Of a stretch of 64,000 nt of DNA, positions 1 to 11,818 are shown piece after piece. The DNA lies in assembly GCA_963693365.1 (NCBI GenBank), contig CAVNZM010000013.1, positions 6,448,001 through 6,512,000 on the forward strand. Direction: 5' to 3'. The translations under genes and the position numbers were made by a program. The stretch's first letter is position 1. Each line of letters begins with the position of its first letter. A model generated the notes under the pieces. That model had not been told where the DNA came from and searched no databases. It worked only from the letters and a program-made list of their open reading frames with translations. The DNA is from Amoebidium appalachense (Eukaryota > Ichthyosporea).

Positions 1-448
1 CGTCCAAATCGCCCGCATCTGATTCGCGACTGCCGCTGACCGTGAGCTGTGATTGGCTCGTGTGTGAATACGCCTCGTGTGATTCGTTGTCGCCGCCTTC
101 TTTGAGTGGACTGCCAATCATCTGAAGGGATTTGGGGCGGGCAGTTAGCACGTGCATAAAAGCGACAACACTCTAACCACCCTTACACTTTGTTCCTTCT
201 TCACTTTGGCTGGGGCAAGGGAAGCCGGGCAGGAAAGGAAGGAGGGGAGAAGAAAGAGGGGCGGTGGGTGGGGAAGGGGGGGGCAAAAGGAGAGGGAGAG
301 GAAGAGTTTCAGAGGGGGAGGGGGGAGGGGGGGGGGGGGGTTGATTGCGCTATATGGTAGACGAATGCACAAATAACGAACACGATGCAGAGTGCAAATC
401 ACACACTAAGAGTATGCATAATAAGCAGAGCCCATCCACGGGGGGGAA

Positions 449-483
<35 letters not shown>

Positions 484-545
484 AAAGAGAGACAGGGAGG
501 GGACAGAGAGAATGAGGGAGAGGAAAGGGGGGGGGGGGGGGGCAG

Positions 546-599
<54 letters not shown>

Positions 600-1470
600 A
601 GCGCGGGGGGAGGGAGGGGGGGGGGGAGAGGGGGTGATTAGGGTTAACCACTTCCCGCTTCCCATCATCTTCCCGTGACCTCTAATCCAATTACACATCA
701 GGCTGAAGATATCTTGTTAAACTCACACACACATTAACTAACCACGACCCCCCCCTCCCCCCCACCCCTGCCCCCAAAAAGCGCACACACACACACACGC
801 ACACAAGGACGGGGGCACATGCGTAAACACATGCCATCACACCGAGACACGGGTACAAACCCCCCCCCCCCCCCCCCCCCCCCCCCCACACACACACACG
901 CTCACACCCACTCCCATGCCCACACCCACGGACACAAACACACAATCCATGACCAAAATACCCTCTAAAACATTTCCTCGTGCCTAAGTGCATGCAGTAA
1001 TCGCATACATGTGCATGTGCACATGTGAACACGTGTGATAAAACACAGCCAGACACACATTTCGAATGCACCCATTTATTTGTGTTCGTCCCGACTTTCC
1101 ATAAGACAATTTTAAAAACAATACAAAAACGATAAATAAAAGAATTTAAAAAAACCCCACACATACTGCCATAAGCAGGTGAAGAGGGTTGTTGCTTGCT
1201 TTTGCATTGTTCCCCACTGGTGGTAAGGGTTTTGTGTGTGTAACTGTAAGGGTGATTTCATATGCATGTGCGTGCTGTACGTGCCGTGCCTGTGTGTACG
1301 TGTGGAAGTCGGACCGGGCGTGTGTGTGTGTGTGTGTGTGTGGGGGGGGGGGGGCATGTACGTGTGTGTGTGAGGGATATACATATGACTGTGCGAGAGG
1401 CGGGGGGGAGGGGTCATGTATATGTGTGTGTGAGGGGTATACATATGACTCGGAGAGAGGGAGGGGTAGT

Positions 1471-1518
<48 letters not shown>

Positions 1519-1754
1519 GGGGGGGGGGGGGGGGGGGGTGGGGGGAAACAAAAATTTTACCTCATGCCACGACGGGTCAGTGATGGGGGGTGGGGAAGTG
1601 TTCGCTTCTAATTTTGCCCTCATTTGGTCAATCACTTTCGAGAAATGATAGTTCACTTCCTCTGTCGTGATGTTGAAATGCAGAGCAAGAATGCGATCCG
1701 ATTGGCTCTTACTCAGAGAGCTTATGAAGAGCTCCTGTTTGGAGGAGAGGTCCT
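1..1754 (-). CDS. Uncharacterised minus-strand gene, partial at left edge
   Basis: Three exons can be proposed. Exon 1754-1561 is open for about 64 codons and ends at a good donor (GAG|GTAAAA). Exon 1216-1167 follows an ACCAG acceptor and ends at CA|GTATGT. Exon 110 to the window edge follows a GGCAG acceptor. Phases fit (0, then 2). The first exon encodes a hydrophilic, probably helical segment containing NITTEEVNYHFSKVIDQM, then a Pro-rich stretch. The last is acidic and Ser-rich (PLKEGGDNESHEAYS) and continues beyond base 1. I do not recognise the family; the helical part loosely resembles a helix-turn-helix. No start codon was located upstream of 1754. The first exon overlaps, antisense, the first exon proposed for the plus-strand gene at 1645, so one of the two readings may be wrong. 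Introns hold G runs, TG tracts and a repeat copy. Confidence 0.4.
341..441 (+). repeat. R1 dispersed repeat, partial copy
   Basis: A degenerate copy of the family described at 46601. It keeps the G-run flank, the AACACGATGCAGAGTGCAA region and the AGCAGAGCCCATCC box, and ends in another G run. It falls in the predicted last intron of the left-edge gene. Confidence 0.7.
430..640. repeat. G runs flanking a (TG)n tract
   Basis: G runs near 440-480 and 530-542 flank about 26 TG units (547-598), followed by another G-rich run to 632. It is typical of the compound simple sequence throughout the window. Confidence 0.95.
857..900. repeat. C run followed by (CA)n
   Basis: About 30 consecutive C followed by a short CA tract, inside the predicted last intron of the left-edge gene. 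The rest of 640-1146 shows TG/CA-rich sequence and no exon I can support. Confidence 0.9.
1471..1544. repeat. Long G run
   Basis: About 70 nearly uninterrupted G on the plus strand, one of the longest in the window. On the minus strand this is a C run close behind the donor of the exon at 1754-1561. Confidence 0.95.
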
Positions 1755-1756
1755 CT

Positions 1757-1821
<65 letters not shown>

Positions 1822-1829
1822 AGAGAGAT

Positions 1830-1877
<48 letters not shown>

Positions 1878-1982
1878 TGTGTGTGTGTGTGTGTGTGCCA
1901 TTATTTTGGTGGGAGGGAGAGCAGGGGCGAGGGGAGAGGAATGTCAGTCTACGTGTGCGCAGGTGTGCCTATGTGTGTGTAC

Positions 1983-2035
<53 letters not shown>

Positions 2036-2498
2036 CAGGAGTGTGTTCATTCTGTAAACGTACTGTGTGCGGTGCGTGATGTGGGTGCAATTGTATTTGA
2101 GGAACCAGAGGTATGGATGGGGGGGGGGGGGGGGGGGGTTGAATGTGTCATAAAGTACGAAGTATACAAGAACAAACGGATAACACGATGCAGAATGCAA
2201 GCCATACACAAAGAGTATGCATAATAAGCAGAGCTCATCCTCAGGGGGGGGCCACGTCATCCACAGTACCCGAGTTTCGACCTATTCACCTCGAAAACGA
2301 AACCTAACTCAGATACTGTTTCACTTGAACATGGGTAGGTCACCCGTCTTGATCAGAGACGAACAGGGTTGCTTATGCAGGCAAGGGCAGTGGGAAAGGT
2401 CGGGGGTTAAAGTTGCAGCAGTGGGGGGGGGGGGGGGGGGGGGGGGGGGGGATGTCCTGTGTGGGGCTGAAGAGCGTGTGTGTGTGTATGTGTGTGTG

Positions 2499-2551
<53 letters not shown>

Positions 2552-2879
2552 GCGCGCGTGCACACACGTATCAGAACGCCATGGTGTGAGCGTGGCATGT
2601 TTGATGTATGCAGTGTGTGAGTATGTGTGTGTGTGACTCTTTCTGTACGTTTGTGTGCGTGCAGTGCCCGTGTGTGTGTGTGTACACCGTGTGTCCTTGT
2701 GTATGTGTGTGTGTCGTATGTGTGCACACACGTGTGTCTATGTGCGTGTGTTGTGCACTTGCAGGGGTAGTGCTTTAAAGGAGATGTCAGACTGGTTGAA
2801 GAATCCTCACGGTGGTGTGTGGTGCTTAAAGCTACCCACTAAAAAACCTAAACGTGAATCTGCCATGCCCTGTTTGTAA
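1645..2879 (+). CDS. Small uncharacterised protein, four exons including an 11-nt microexon
   Basis: Proposed exons are 1645-1758, 2039-2110, 2575-2585 and 2765-2879, joined in phase to give 103 aa. The start ATG at 1645 is the first after an in-frame TAA. Exon 2 (ECVHSVNVLCAVRDVGAIV) follows GCGCGCAG and ends GAG|GTATGG. The 11-nt exon sits between ATCAG and GT|GTGAGC and is needed to keep frame. The last exon follows ACTTGCAG, encodes a Trp-containing segment (SDWLKNPHGGVW) and ends with a basic KKPKR patch before the TAA at 2877. I do not recognise the family. The first donor lies at the edge of a long GT tract, so the site is ambiguous. Part of exon 1 is also open on the minus strand. The junctions are inferred. 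Confidence 0.42.
1759..1900. repeat. (GT)n-(GA)n-(GT)n compound microsatellite
   Basis: About 24 GT units, then about 30 GA units with small interruptions, then a short TG tract. The left end abuts the proposed donor of the plus-strand exon and the proposed acceptor of the minus-strand exon. Confidence 0.95.
1985..2030. repeat. (TG)n tract before an exon
   Basis: About 22 TG units ending in GCGCGCGCAG, which gives the proposed acceptor of the exon at 2039. Confidence 0.9.
2139..2387 (+). repeat. R1 dispersed repeat, long copy
   Basis: It starts right after a G run (TTGAATGTGTCATAAAGTAC), contains AGCAGAGCTCATCCTCAGGG interrupted by a G run, and continues through GTTTCGACC to GGGTTGCTTATGCAGGCAAGG. 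It matches nearly the full core of the copies at 46601 and 58248. It lies downstream of the 2110 donor, in the sense orientation of that gene. Confidence 0.8.
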
Positions 2880-3015
2880 AACGTGCCTGACATCGTCAAA
2901 GCACCCATGGGCACACATACAAAGGTATTTCCACCAAGACCATGCATGCACACACACACACACACACACCACAATATAGCAAACCCACAAATATGTATCC
3001 AGATTCACACTCCAC

Positions 3016-3074
<59 letters not shown>

Positions 3075-3317
3075 CCCACCACCCACACCCACACCCACCT
3101 ACCTACATACACCCATTCCCCCCCTCCCCCCCCCCCACAGCCACACACCCACACATTCACCCCTCTCCCCCCCCCCCCCTCCCTCCCTCCCTCCCTCCCC
3201 CCCCCCCCCCACACACACACACACCCACACCTACCCTTTCTGTTCATCAACCTCCGTCTCTCTGCCTGCCTCATTGCAGATAGTGACGCCATCCATCTCC
3301 AATGTATCTGGGCCGGC
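2880..3317. repeat. CA and C-run block
   Basis: CA tracts at 2949-2970 and 3021-3072, then C runs with CT and CA interruptions to about 3235. A reading frame spans it but translates as repeats. A short unique segment near 3240-3317 after CATTGCAG could be an exon, without further support. Confidence 0.8.
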
Positions 3318-3580
3318 CTAAAACCCCAAAACCCCAAACTTCAGCTAGGTTTCACCAGCCCCAAACCCATGATTTTAATTTGTTATCAATAACCCCAAAG
3401 CCAAATTTCCAATGATTTCGACAACTCCAACCTCGAAATTTCAAATTGCTTTCACCAACCACAACTTAGAAACTTATATAGTATTTGCCATATCCCAACC
3501 TCAATGTTCCCATTTGTTTTCACCGACCTAAACTATCAAATCCCCCATCAGTCTTAAACTTGCCCAATCCCACCCCCACC
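3318..3580 (+). repeat. Degenerate 34-bp minisatellite
   Basis: About seven diverged units with a period of 34 bases. Each starts near CCCCAAA or CCCAACC and contains AAATTTC- and TTTCACCAAC-like stretches (for example units starting near 3358, 3392, 3426, 3460 and 3494). It is A/C-rich with no sustained reading frame. Confidence 0.65.
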
Positions 3581-5340
3581 CCCACCCCCTCCCCGGCCAT
3601 TCCCTCACTTCATTTGCTCCCACCGCCCGTCCCCCCCTACATCCCCTCCCCCCCTCCCCCTCCCCCCCCCCCCCCCCCCCCCGCCCCCACAATCACCAAT
3701 TTTACAATATACCCCCCCCTCCCCCCCCCCCCCCCCCCCCCCCCCACACACCCCTTCATGGAATGTTGTAAGTCACAAATACGTGCCAACACACCAACAC
3801 AGACCCTGCCACACTTTCAATCCATATTCTTGACACAATCGTTTGGCCCGCTCATTCTCTTCCTTCCCCCCCCCCCCCCCCCCCCCCCCCCCCGTCCTCC
3901 CCTCCTCTCCCCTCCACACACACACACACACACACACACTCCTTCCTTCCTTCGTCCCTCCCTTCCCCCTCGTCCCTAAACTACACACACACTTTCAAGC
4001 ACATACACACACGCTCTTGTACCCCCCCCCCCCCCCCCCATCCCCTCGCCGGCCCCCCCCCCCTCCCCCCTATGCACACACACTACCCCCCCCCCCCCTC
4101 CCCCTCCCCCCCCACACACACCTCCCCCCCCCCCCCCCCCCCCCCCCCCCCGGGGGTCACATCATAACTTCTTCCATCCACCCAAAAAACACGCACACAC
4201 ACACACACACCTGCCCTGCCACCAGCACCCAATCCTCATCTCCTAACCCACATTCCAAACCCTCCCTCTTCTCCTGCACACACGTCCCTCTCTTCCCCCC
4301 AACCCCCCTCCCTCCCTCCCCTCTCCTACACATACACACACACACACACCTCTACCTCTCCCCCTCCCCCTTCCTCTTTCCCACCCCCCTCCCCACCTCC
4401 CCTTGCCCCCCCTCTCCCCCCCATCCTCCCCTCCCCCCCCCCCCCCCCCCCCCCCACACACACACACCCACCTCACATGGCTGGCTATCCTCACCGCCAC
4501 GTGATTTGACAGTTGCCGCAACATCCTATTGGTCCAGTCACCTACTGCATACACCCAACACTGTTAGTTGTTGCCGGGATAAAAAAGGGAGAAAAGCAAA
4601 AAAAAAAATGGCTACGCGTGGTTGTGTGCGCGCGCACTGGAGCGTGTGTCTGCTTGTATGTGCATTTATGTGCACGGGTGTGCGCGTGTGCATAAGTGCA
4701 TGTACTGCTCAATGTATGTATTTATTTCCCATGTTCGTTACAACTCCCGGTTGATTACTTATATTCACAACTAGATTCACACGCTCATGCACACTCGCAC
4801 ACACACACACACACACAGCTTGGGTTTACCCCCCATAAGTTCTCCCCGGCGGAAACCTTTAATGCTTCTCCTGGTTCCAGTCCCCTCCCCCCCCCCCGGC
4901 CTCCCCCCCCCCCCCCCCCTCCCCCCACCCCTAGAAAAGAAAACGTTCAATCTACTCTACTTGGCATCTTGCCCCCTCCCTCCCTCCTGGCAATCCCTCT
5001 CCCCCCTCCCTCCCCTTCCTGCCCCTCCCCCACCCCCTCACCCCCACCTGCCTCCCCTTCCGGCCACCTCCCCGCCCCCTTCCTACCAACCCCCCCCCCC
5101 CCCCCCCCCCCCACACCCTCCCCCTTCCTGCCCCCCCACCCCCCCCCCCCCCAGCTTTCTGCCCCCGCCCTACCCCCCTCCCCCCCCCCCCGTCGTGGCC
5201 CCCCCCTCCCCCCCCCCCCTCCCCCTCCCCCCATCCTGCCACCTTCCCGCCCGACCACCCCTATGCGTGCACGTCAATTCCTTCAGGGAAAGCAAACCTG
5301 GCTGTGGGGGGAGAATTGGGGTGGGAGGGAGGGGGGTTGA
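3581..5340. repeat. Pyrimidine-rich low-complexity block
   Basis: Almost continuous C runs with short CA and CT tracts. The only quieter stretches are 3760-3840 and 4490-4860. The second has an ATTGG box near 4528 and an A-rich run near 4600. Long proline-rich reading frames here are repeat translations. No gene is supported. Confidence 0.8.
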
Positions 5341-5421
5341 TAATTAACGTAGCGTACTACTCAACGTACCCTGTACATTCTACGGTCACACACACTCGCA
5401 TCCACACGCCCACATACACGT

Positions 5422-5474
5422 GAGCGCGCGCGCGTGCGCGCGCGCGCGCGCGCGCACACACACACACACACACA
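5422..5474. repeat. (CG)n followed by (CA)n, Z-DNA type alternation
   Basis: About 30 bases of alternating G and C run directly into about ten CA units, giving roughly 50 bases of strict purine-pyrimidine alternation. This is the only sizeable CG dinucleotide tract I saw. Confidence 0.9.
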
Positions 5475-7885
5475 TGCACTTTCTTAACTAACGTGTGCGT
5501 GGGTGCGAACTAACGCACACATATACACCCACCACCCACATTCGCCAGCCAAGCTTCGTTAAATCCGAACCTGTCAATGTCCTCTCAGCTCCCTGCAACT
5601 CGACTATAGTCCCCCCCCCCACACACACACACTCTCTCTCTTCCTCCTCCTTGCACCCACCAAAACCAGGTGCACCAATGAGGGCCAGTTACCACCTTCC
5701 GGGAGCATAACGAATAAGCAGTAAACATCCTACCCCTTCTCCCCCCAACTTTTTTCGCCCCGCCCTCCCTCCCCCCCCTCACCCCTCCCTCCCCCACCCA
5801 ACCTCAAACCCTTCTTCCTCGTTCCTTCCCCCTCCCACCACCACTAAAGCGCTTCCTTTTCATCATCCGCACCCGCACAAGACGCATTCCCACGTTCAAC
5901 CCATGTGTGTCACCCCTCTTTGAAAGTTACCTCATAAAGTAGTGGCAGTTCGACACCGTGTTCTCGTGCGCACGCAGAAGACTAACTCCGAACGGTTTTG
6001 CGATTATTGTACTGTCACGTGGCTTGTTGCCAACCGTTATTTCAAGTGACACCCCTTCATCAACCCCTACATACAGCAAAACAAAGCCCAGAAATTTGCG
6101 TAACACACTAAGGCATTACGCTCCATTCGTGGCACTATTCTAATTAGGTGTTCGAACCACCACGTAGGCAAAGATGTTTTCCGGCTGGACGTCCACTGCA
6201 CCTCTATGTACACACCGTGATGTAAAAATGACCGAAAACGCTAACTGTTCGAAACATATGGTGAAATTAAAAAAGTATTCTCTTTGTAGTCAACTTAATG
6301 TTTTCTCTGGTAGCTAGTATGGTGTTTACTATCTTCCTTGTTGCATAACCACTTCTTCGTTTTTGCATGAGTGTGCTCGTGCGTGTTTCGAACTTTTCGC
6401 TGACGTGTGTGTGCACGTGTGTCCAAGCGCTGGCTTTGGATGGATCACAGTGTTCTAACATCATATAGAAATTTCTAACCATATATAGTTATTGTTTAAC
6501 TATTTGACTGGCGCAATTAATGCAATGTGAATGGTGGAGCAGAGATTTCGAAATTTTAGTGCCTCGTCTGTTGACTTCGAGCCCTACAAGTAGTAGGCTA
6601 CTACCTACCTTTTAGTACCTTCATCCATATACCTTTTTGGACCTGAAGAAAACTTTACAATTAAAGAAGATTTATTGTTAGAAGCTTTCACCCGTCTATT
6701 TCAAGCTATCCAAATAGCAAAAAGCTCAAACTGTGTTCATAGCGATCTGAGCCGGGATATCTACGCGGCCTACACACTAATTTGGAATACGTATGCGTAA
6801 CCTTATATGGCGTATACCTGAAAAATTCGGATTATCTGATTGGCCCCCCTTTCCGAAAGGGCTAGGGTAAGGGCTGCCCTCACCCCATCGGGGCCGGGGT
6901 GCAAATCTATATTCTCTAATGTGCTTATGTTTTACTCGTTTTTACTTCGAAAACCGATTTTGGTTCACCAATTAAAGTTGTCGGAAATGAAACAACGCGT
7001 AAAAATGATATATTGGTTCGGGGATGTCCGATGCTTCCTCAATGTCAAAATCGGCAAAACCCCGTCCCTCTAGGCCTCCGCTCGTCGCGGCCGCGGTCGA
7101 TCGTCTATCACAAAATCTTGGTTTTTTCAATTTTTCACCATAAAATAAGCGGCGGACACCCCATATTGCTTATACAATAAATGTGTGTCGCGTTATGTAT
7201 AAAAATATTAATTAGTTGACCAAAACCTGTTCTCTATTCATATTTTTAACTTTGATCACCTAAAGCGTCATTTGGTATATGAGTCGTCCTTCCCCCAGCC
7301 CTTCATTACGTCATCATTCCGATGTGAGCGAAGCAAAGCCATTGAAAATTTTACATAGGCAAGGCGAACTAGTGTACTGATCGTCAGAATTTTTCTGTAA
7401 CCATGCCTAATGTCATAGACGATAATAACAAGCAGGTCAATGCCAAATAATTCATTGAACAGTATGTAGATAGATATAGTTTCTTCGGTTTCTTCGGTGT
7501 GGCGTCAAGAGCAAAGCTGAGCAAATGCTCTTTTAACTAAAAATGATCACGATGACACACTTTTGCTCCTCATCCCGGTGAATGTGATTGCAACGTAGCC
7601 AATCGCTTCTTACCGTCATCATGACTTTTTTTTTTTTTTTTTTTTTTTGTTGCCCGTGGCGTAGTAGTGCCCGGCCACTTACGTAAGCCAGTGGGTACAT
7701 ATCCTTGGAGACTAGGTCTCAGTGGCCATGGAGTAAACAGCAGCTCTGAGTCTCATCTGCCTTAGGAACTTGAAACACACAAAAACAGTCAAAAATCCGA
7801 GCCGAGCAGCCGCCAGTACCAGACATCTTACAGCGCTCTCTTTTTTGTGCACCTTCTTTTTCTATTAATCATCTTCATTTACGCA
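5475..7885. other. Intergenic DNA, no supported gene
   Basis: C-rich to about 5830, then ordinary-complexity sequence to 7620 and a T run of about 25 at 7624-7648. Short reading frames of 60-77 codons occur (such as 6840-7073) without splice context or family resemblance. I see no RNA gene or repeat that I can support. Confidence 0.5.
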
Positions 7886-7887
7886 AA

Positions 7888-8634
7888 ATAGCCCACGCAG
7901 CAGCACGGCAGCTTGTACTGCTGGTGGTGTGCATATGTGCACCTCCCTGTGTGCGGCCCAGGCCATCGATCGGCTGCGTGCAGAAGCACCAAATTGTCGG
8001 CGGGGACACGTGCTGGGCCATTGCGCAAAGGTAGTACGGCCTGTCCCGGCCCTCAGCAAGCTCTACACCATCAACGCAAACATCGGCCTAACGAGAGAAA
8101 ATGCTGGAACCTGCAGATCGGAAGCTCTCTGTGTGTGCGTGTAGGCGATACTGAATCGTCTACATGTGCGGCACTATGATAGTGGCTCCACTGTCAGCGG
8201 TCTGCCCATCGCCCGCGGCATGCGGGCCACCATCACCACCTTTGATGGCCAGGACGTGCAGTGTTTCAGCCGATCGCAGGCCGCAAACGTGGGCCTCTAG
8301 GTGACCATCAACTCATTGGTGCTCGGCATCACCAAGGCCGACTGGAAGATAAACTTTACGGTACGTCAACGCCCCTCCAAGCAACATCCCCTGGTGCGGT
8401 AAGACCATCGAGATCAACTTCAACGGCCGCACCACACAGGCCACTATTGTGGACACGTGCCAGCCGTGCCCATCCTGGGAGGGCTGTGGTGATGCCCCCG
8501 CATGTGACTACAATGACGTCATTAAATTCTGGGCCAACGGGCGGACCAACCACCTGGTGAACGGCGAGAGCCTCCTGTGCCGCTGGGCCGGTGATGACCT
8601 CTACCAGGGCAATGTCAACTGGCGCATTCTGTAA
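7888..8634 (+). pseudogene. Broken secreted LysM + DPBB (barwin/expansin-like) gene
   Basis: Across shifting frames the sequence reads as a hydrophobic leader (LVLLVVCICAPP), then a LysM module with the hallmark VGGDTCWAIAQ and LYTINANIGL, then a DPBB domain with ITTFDGQDVQC, TIEINFNGRTTQATIVDTC, PSWEGCG and a C-terminal YQGNVNWRIL. LysM binds chitin or peptidoglycan-type glycans. DPBB folds occur in expansins, barwins and RlpA-like proteins that act on polysaccharide. Lesions: no ATG at the leader (ATA in its place), a frame change inside LysM near 8030, an in-frame TAG at 8298-8300, and another frame change near 8355-8370. After that the frame is open to the TAA at 8632. It is homologous to the minus-strand copy at 25495. 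Unrecognised introns could explain some frame changes but not the TAG. Confidence 0.7.
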
Positions 8635-8636
8635 AT

Positions 8637-8847
8637 GAGTACCATGGCATATTTCGGAGAAAATGGGGACGTGTTAAATGTGTAAGCTGGGCAAGCTTGG
8701 GGCCCCCGAGCGTGATCATGATATATGCCATGGCTGCATATCAATGATATCACATACATATCTAGCTCAGTTGTTGAACATTAATCACCGTGTAAGGTCA
8801 TAGCAGGCATAAGCTTTCGGATAGGAACGCGATAGGCTTTTTTTTTT

Positions 8848-8888
<41 letters not shown>

Positions 8889-9244
8889 GGGTGCGGACGG
8901 AGGGGATACTAAATGCACAATGTTACCGTAGATGAATGATTTAATGACAACCAGTTCCGGGCCGCTGTACACCATCAAGCTAACAGTATGGCCGTTTGGC
9001 ACGGCACCACCAAAGTTTTTCGTTGTGCCGTACGGGTAGCCAAAGCCTACAATAACTCAGGCAGCGGGAAAGAACAGGACCTCCCAAAATAAATACAACA
9101 CAAAAACGATATCAGCACCGCAAAATCTTAAAGACTCATCACCGTGCCGCTTGCAACGGCTGAACTTTCATAAAATGTAATCTGCGCATGCGTGCTCTAT
9201 AATCGTTGAGGCACTTGAAGTTACCGTTAACTTTAACCCCCCTG
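8637..9244. other. Intergenic DNA with a T-run/G-run compound
   Basis: Nothing coding is visible. At 8840-8888 about 18 T run directly into about 30 G, one of many such compounds in the window. Confidence 0.6.
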
Positions 9245-9450
9245 CCCCCCGCCCCCCCCCCCCCCCCCCCCCCAACACACACACACACACAACACACACA
9301 CACACACACACACAGCCCCGGACGGCCGCTGCTACGCCGCCGTCACCTATTTTATAGGTGTATCCTTCAATACATGACATCATACACGTGTGTGCACATG
9401 CATGCACACGGGCGTGTGCGCTCGCGCACGCACACTTGCACACACATGAA

Positions 9451-9654
<204 letters not shown>

Positions 9655-9769
9655 GTGACACATACACACACACGTACAGCCTCGAAACATCAATATGACG
9701 CGTGACAATTTAAGATGTACATATAGTATGCATGCATATGCCGAGAGAGAGAGAGCTTCGGAGCATTCC

Positions 9770-9841
9770 GGGGAAAGAGAGGGAGAGGGAGGGAGAGGAA
9801 GGGGGGGGGGGGGGGAAGGGAGAGAGAGGAGGGGGAGGGGG

Positions 9842-9908
<67 letters not shown>

Positions 9909-10092
9909 GGGGGGGGGAGAGAGGGGGGGGGGGGGGGGGGGGGGGGGAGAGAGCGAGAGAGGGAGTGAGGGAGAGGGGGGGGGGGGGGGATATATATATA
10001 TATATACTATATGATGCCATGATATGATATACATATGGCATACAGTATATATAATAGTATCATATATATACTATAGTTGATATATCATATAG

Positions 10093-10128
<36 letters not shown>

Positions 10129-10140
10129 TCTGAGAGAGAG
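9770..10140. repeat. (GA)n, G runs and (TA)n block
   Basis: About 30 GA units (9844-9903), G runs (9907-9948 and 9977-9990), then TA-rich tracts (9990-10110) with short GA tails. No coding potential. Confidence 0.95.
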
Positions 10141-10221
10141 GAGAGAGCTCGAAGAACGGGGGGGTAAACCCACCACAGATATGCATCCGAGCATATATGT
10201 GCGTTCCCTGGAGGCCCCCAA

Positions 10222-10265
<44 letters not shown>

Positions 10266-10500
10266 GGGGAGGGGGGGGGGGGAGGGGGGCCACCAATATT
10301 GAATCATAAACTGATTTTTTTACCTCCTCTCCCCGGCCCCGGCCCTTCCCCCCTTCCCCGGCCCTCCCTTCCCCGCCCCCCCCCCCCCCCACCCGGCCCC
10401 CCAACCCCCCCAACCCCCCTCCTCCGCTTTCCCCCTCCCCCTTCCCCCCCCCCCCCCCCCCCCCCCCTCCCTCCGCACACACACACACACACACACCTCC
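10222..10500. repeat. G run followed by C runs
   Basis: About 45 G (10222-10286 with interruptions), 40 bases of unique sequence, then C-rich runs to 10480 ending in a short CA tract. The opposed runs could pair into a large hairpin. Confidence 0.9.
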
Positions 10501-11151
10501 CTTCCCCCTCAGAAGGCTTCATAGTACTTTGCAAAAAGTGTAACTGATTGTACCAATGTAAGCCATATCAACATACCTAGCATAGGAAGGAGCTCATCGA
10601 GGCACCAGGCTCTTAAATTTATTTATTTGTTTATTTATTTACCTTGTTTATTTATTTATTTACTTATTATTTTATAGCCGTGAATGTTCCCTTCATTTAG
10701 ACACCAGCCAATTTAATCAAGCTGGTTAGCTTCTGGATGAGAGCCGGAATCAAAAAGAAAAAAAAGGTTGTGTGATGTGGCATTATGGTGTTGGTGTGCT
10801 TTTGCTGGCGAATAATTCCTGTGTAAGCCCGTCTGAAATCTTATCCTTCTTCCGCTCTTCATGAAAGAAAGCTTCGAAAGTTAACGGGCCAACTTGTTGG
10901 AACTGCTATTAGGGCCTGTTTGGCAACGCGGAGTTCGCGGCCTAACTCCGGAGTAAGATCGATTTTGGAGTTAGGGCTGAACGCGAATTTCTGAAATCCG
11001 CGGATGCCAAACAGACGGCCCAATCTGGCCTGTGAACGCTGGAGTTCAAACCCCTCGGACATCGCTTGAACTCCAAATTCTAGAATCCACCTCCGGAGGT
11101 GGATTATGCGCGAAATTGTAAAAACGCAAAGATGATTATGGATTGGCGGTG

Positions 11152-11362
11152 TTAGGGCCTGTTTGGCAACCCGGGTTTAGGGTCCTAAATCCGGATTACG
11201 GGCGATTTTGGGTTTAGCGCTAAATCCAAATCTCAAAATCCAGCCGCTGCCAAACAGACGGCCAGATCCGGTCACGTAAATCTGGGTTTCAAACCCCTCG
11301 GACATGGCCGTAATCTGGATTCCACTAATCCACCTCGGGAGGTGGATTAGCGCGAAATCCTT
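11152..11362 (+). repeat. Second, diverged copy of the Harbinger left end
   Basis: TTAGGGCCTGTTTGGCAACC at 11152 repeats the terminal motif about 243 bp inside the element. The two units also share TTTCAAACCCCTCGGACAT and a closing GTGGATTA..GCGCGAAAT segment. The left end is therefore a tandem pair, either nested short non-autonomous elements or duplicated subterminal transposase sites. Confidence 0.7.
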
Positions 11363-11721
11363 TCAGGTCCTGAATGTCCGACCCAATGAATGTTCATTTT
11401 ATGGAACTATATATGGTGTCCTTTTGCACCAATCGTCGATAGTTTGAAGTGGCCAAAAAAGGATTGTTGAAAGGGCGCCAATTTCTTTCTTTTTTTTGTT
11501 ACGGTGTGGGCGGGGGGATAGTGCAAGAAACATCTTTTACGTGTAGAAGTGAGTATGATGTAGTGATCACCGTTTGAAATCATTGTTTTAGTGTTCGGCC
11601 TCGCCGCCTGGTGCAGCATTAGTAGGAATACAAAAGTACTCAGAATGACCTTTGCAACATCATGTGCAGAAAGGTGTGTGTGTGTGCAGTTTTTTTCTTT
11701 TCTTTTACCTACTATCTTTCT

Positions 11722-11768
<47 letters not shown>

Positions 11769-11818
11769 GGGGACGGGACGGACACATGTCACTGCACGAT
11801 TCAGTGCTCATTTACTAT

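Noticed and set aside
145-698. Long Pro/His- or Gly/Arg-rich reading frames
   Set aside because: They are translations of C/G runs and CA/TG tracts with no splice context. The same applies to similar frames throughout the window.
11030-11062. GTTCAAACCCC as a tRNA T-arm
   Set aside because: It recurs in both tandem Harbinger end units and no acceptor stem or anticodon arm can be built around it.
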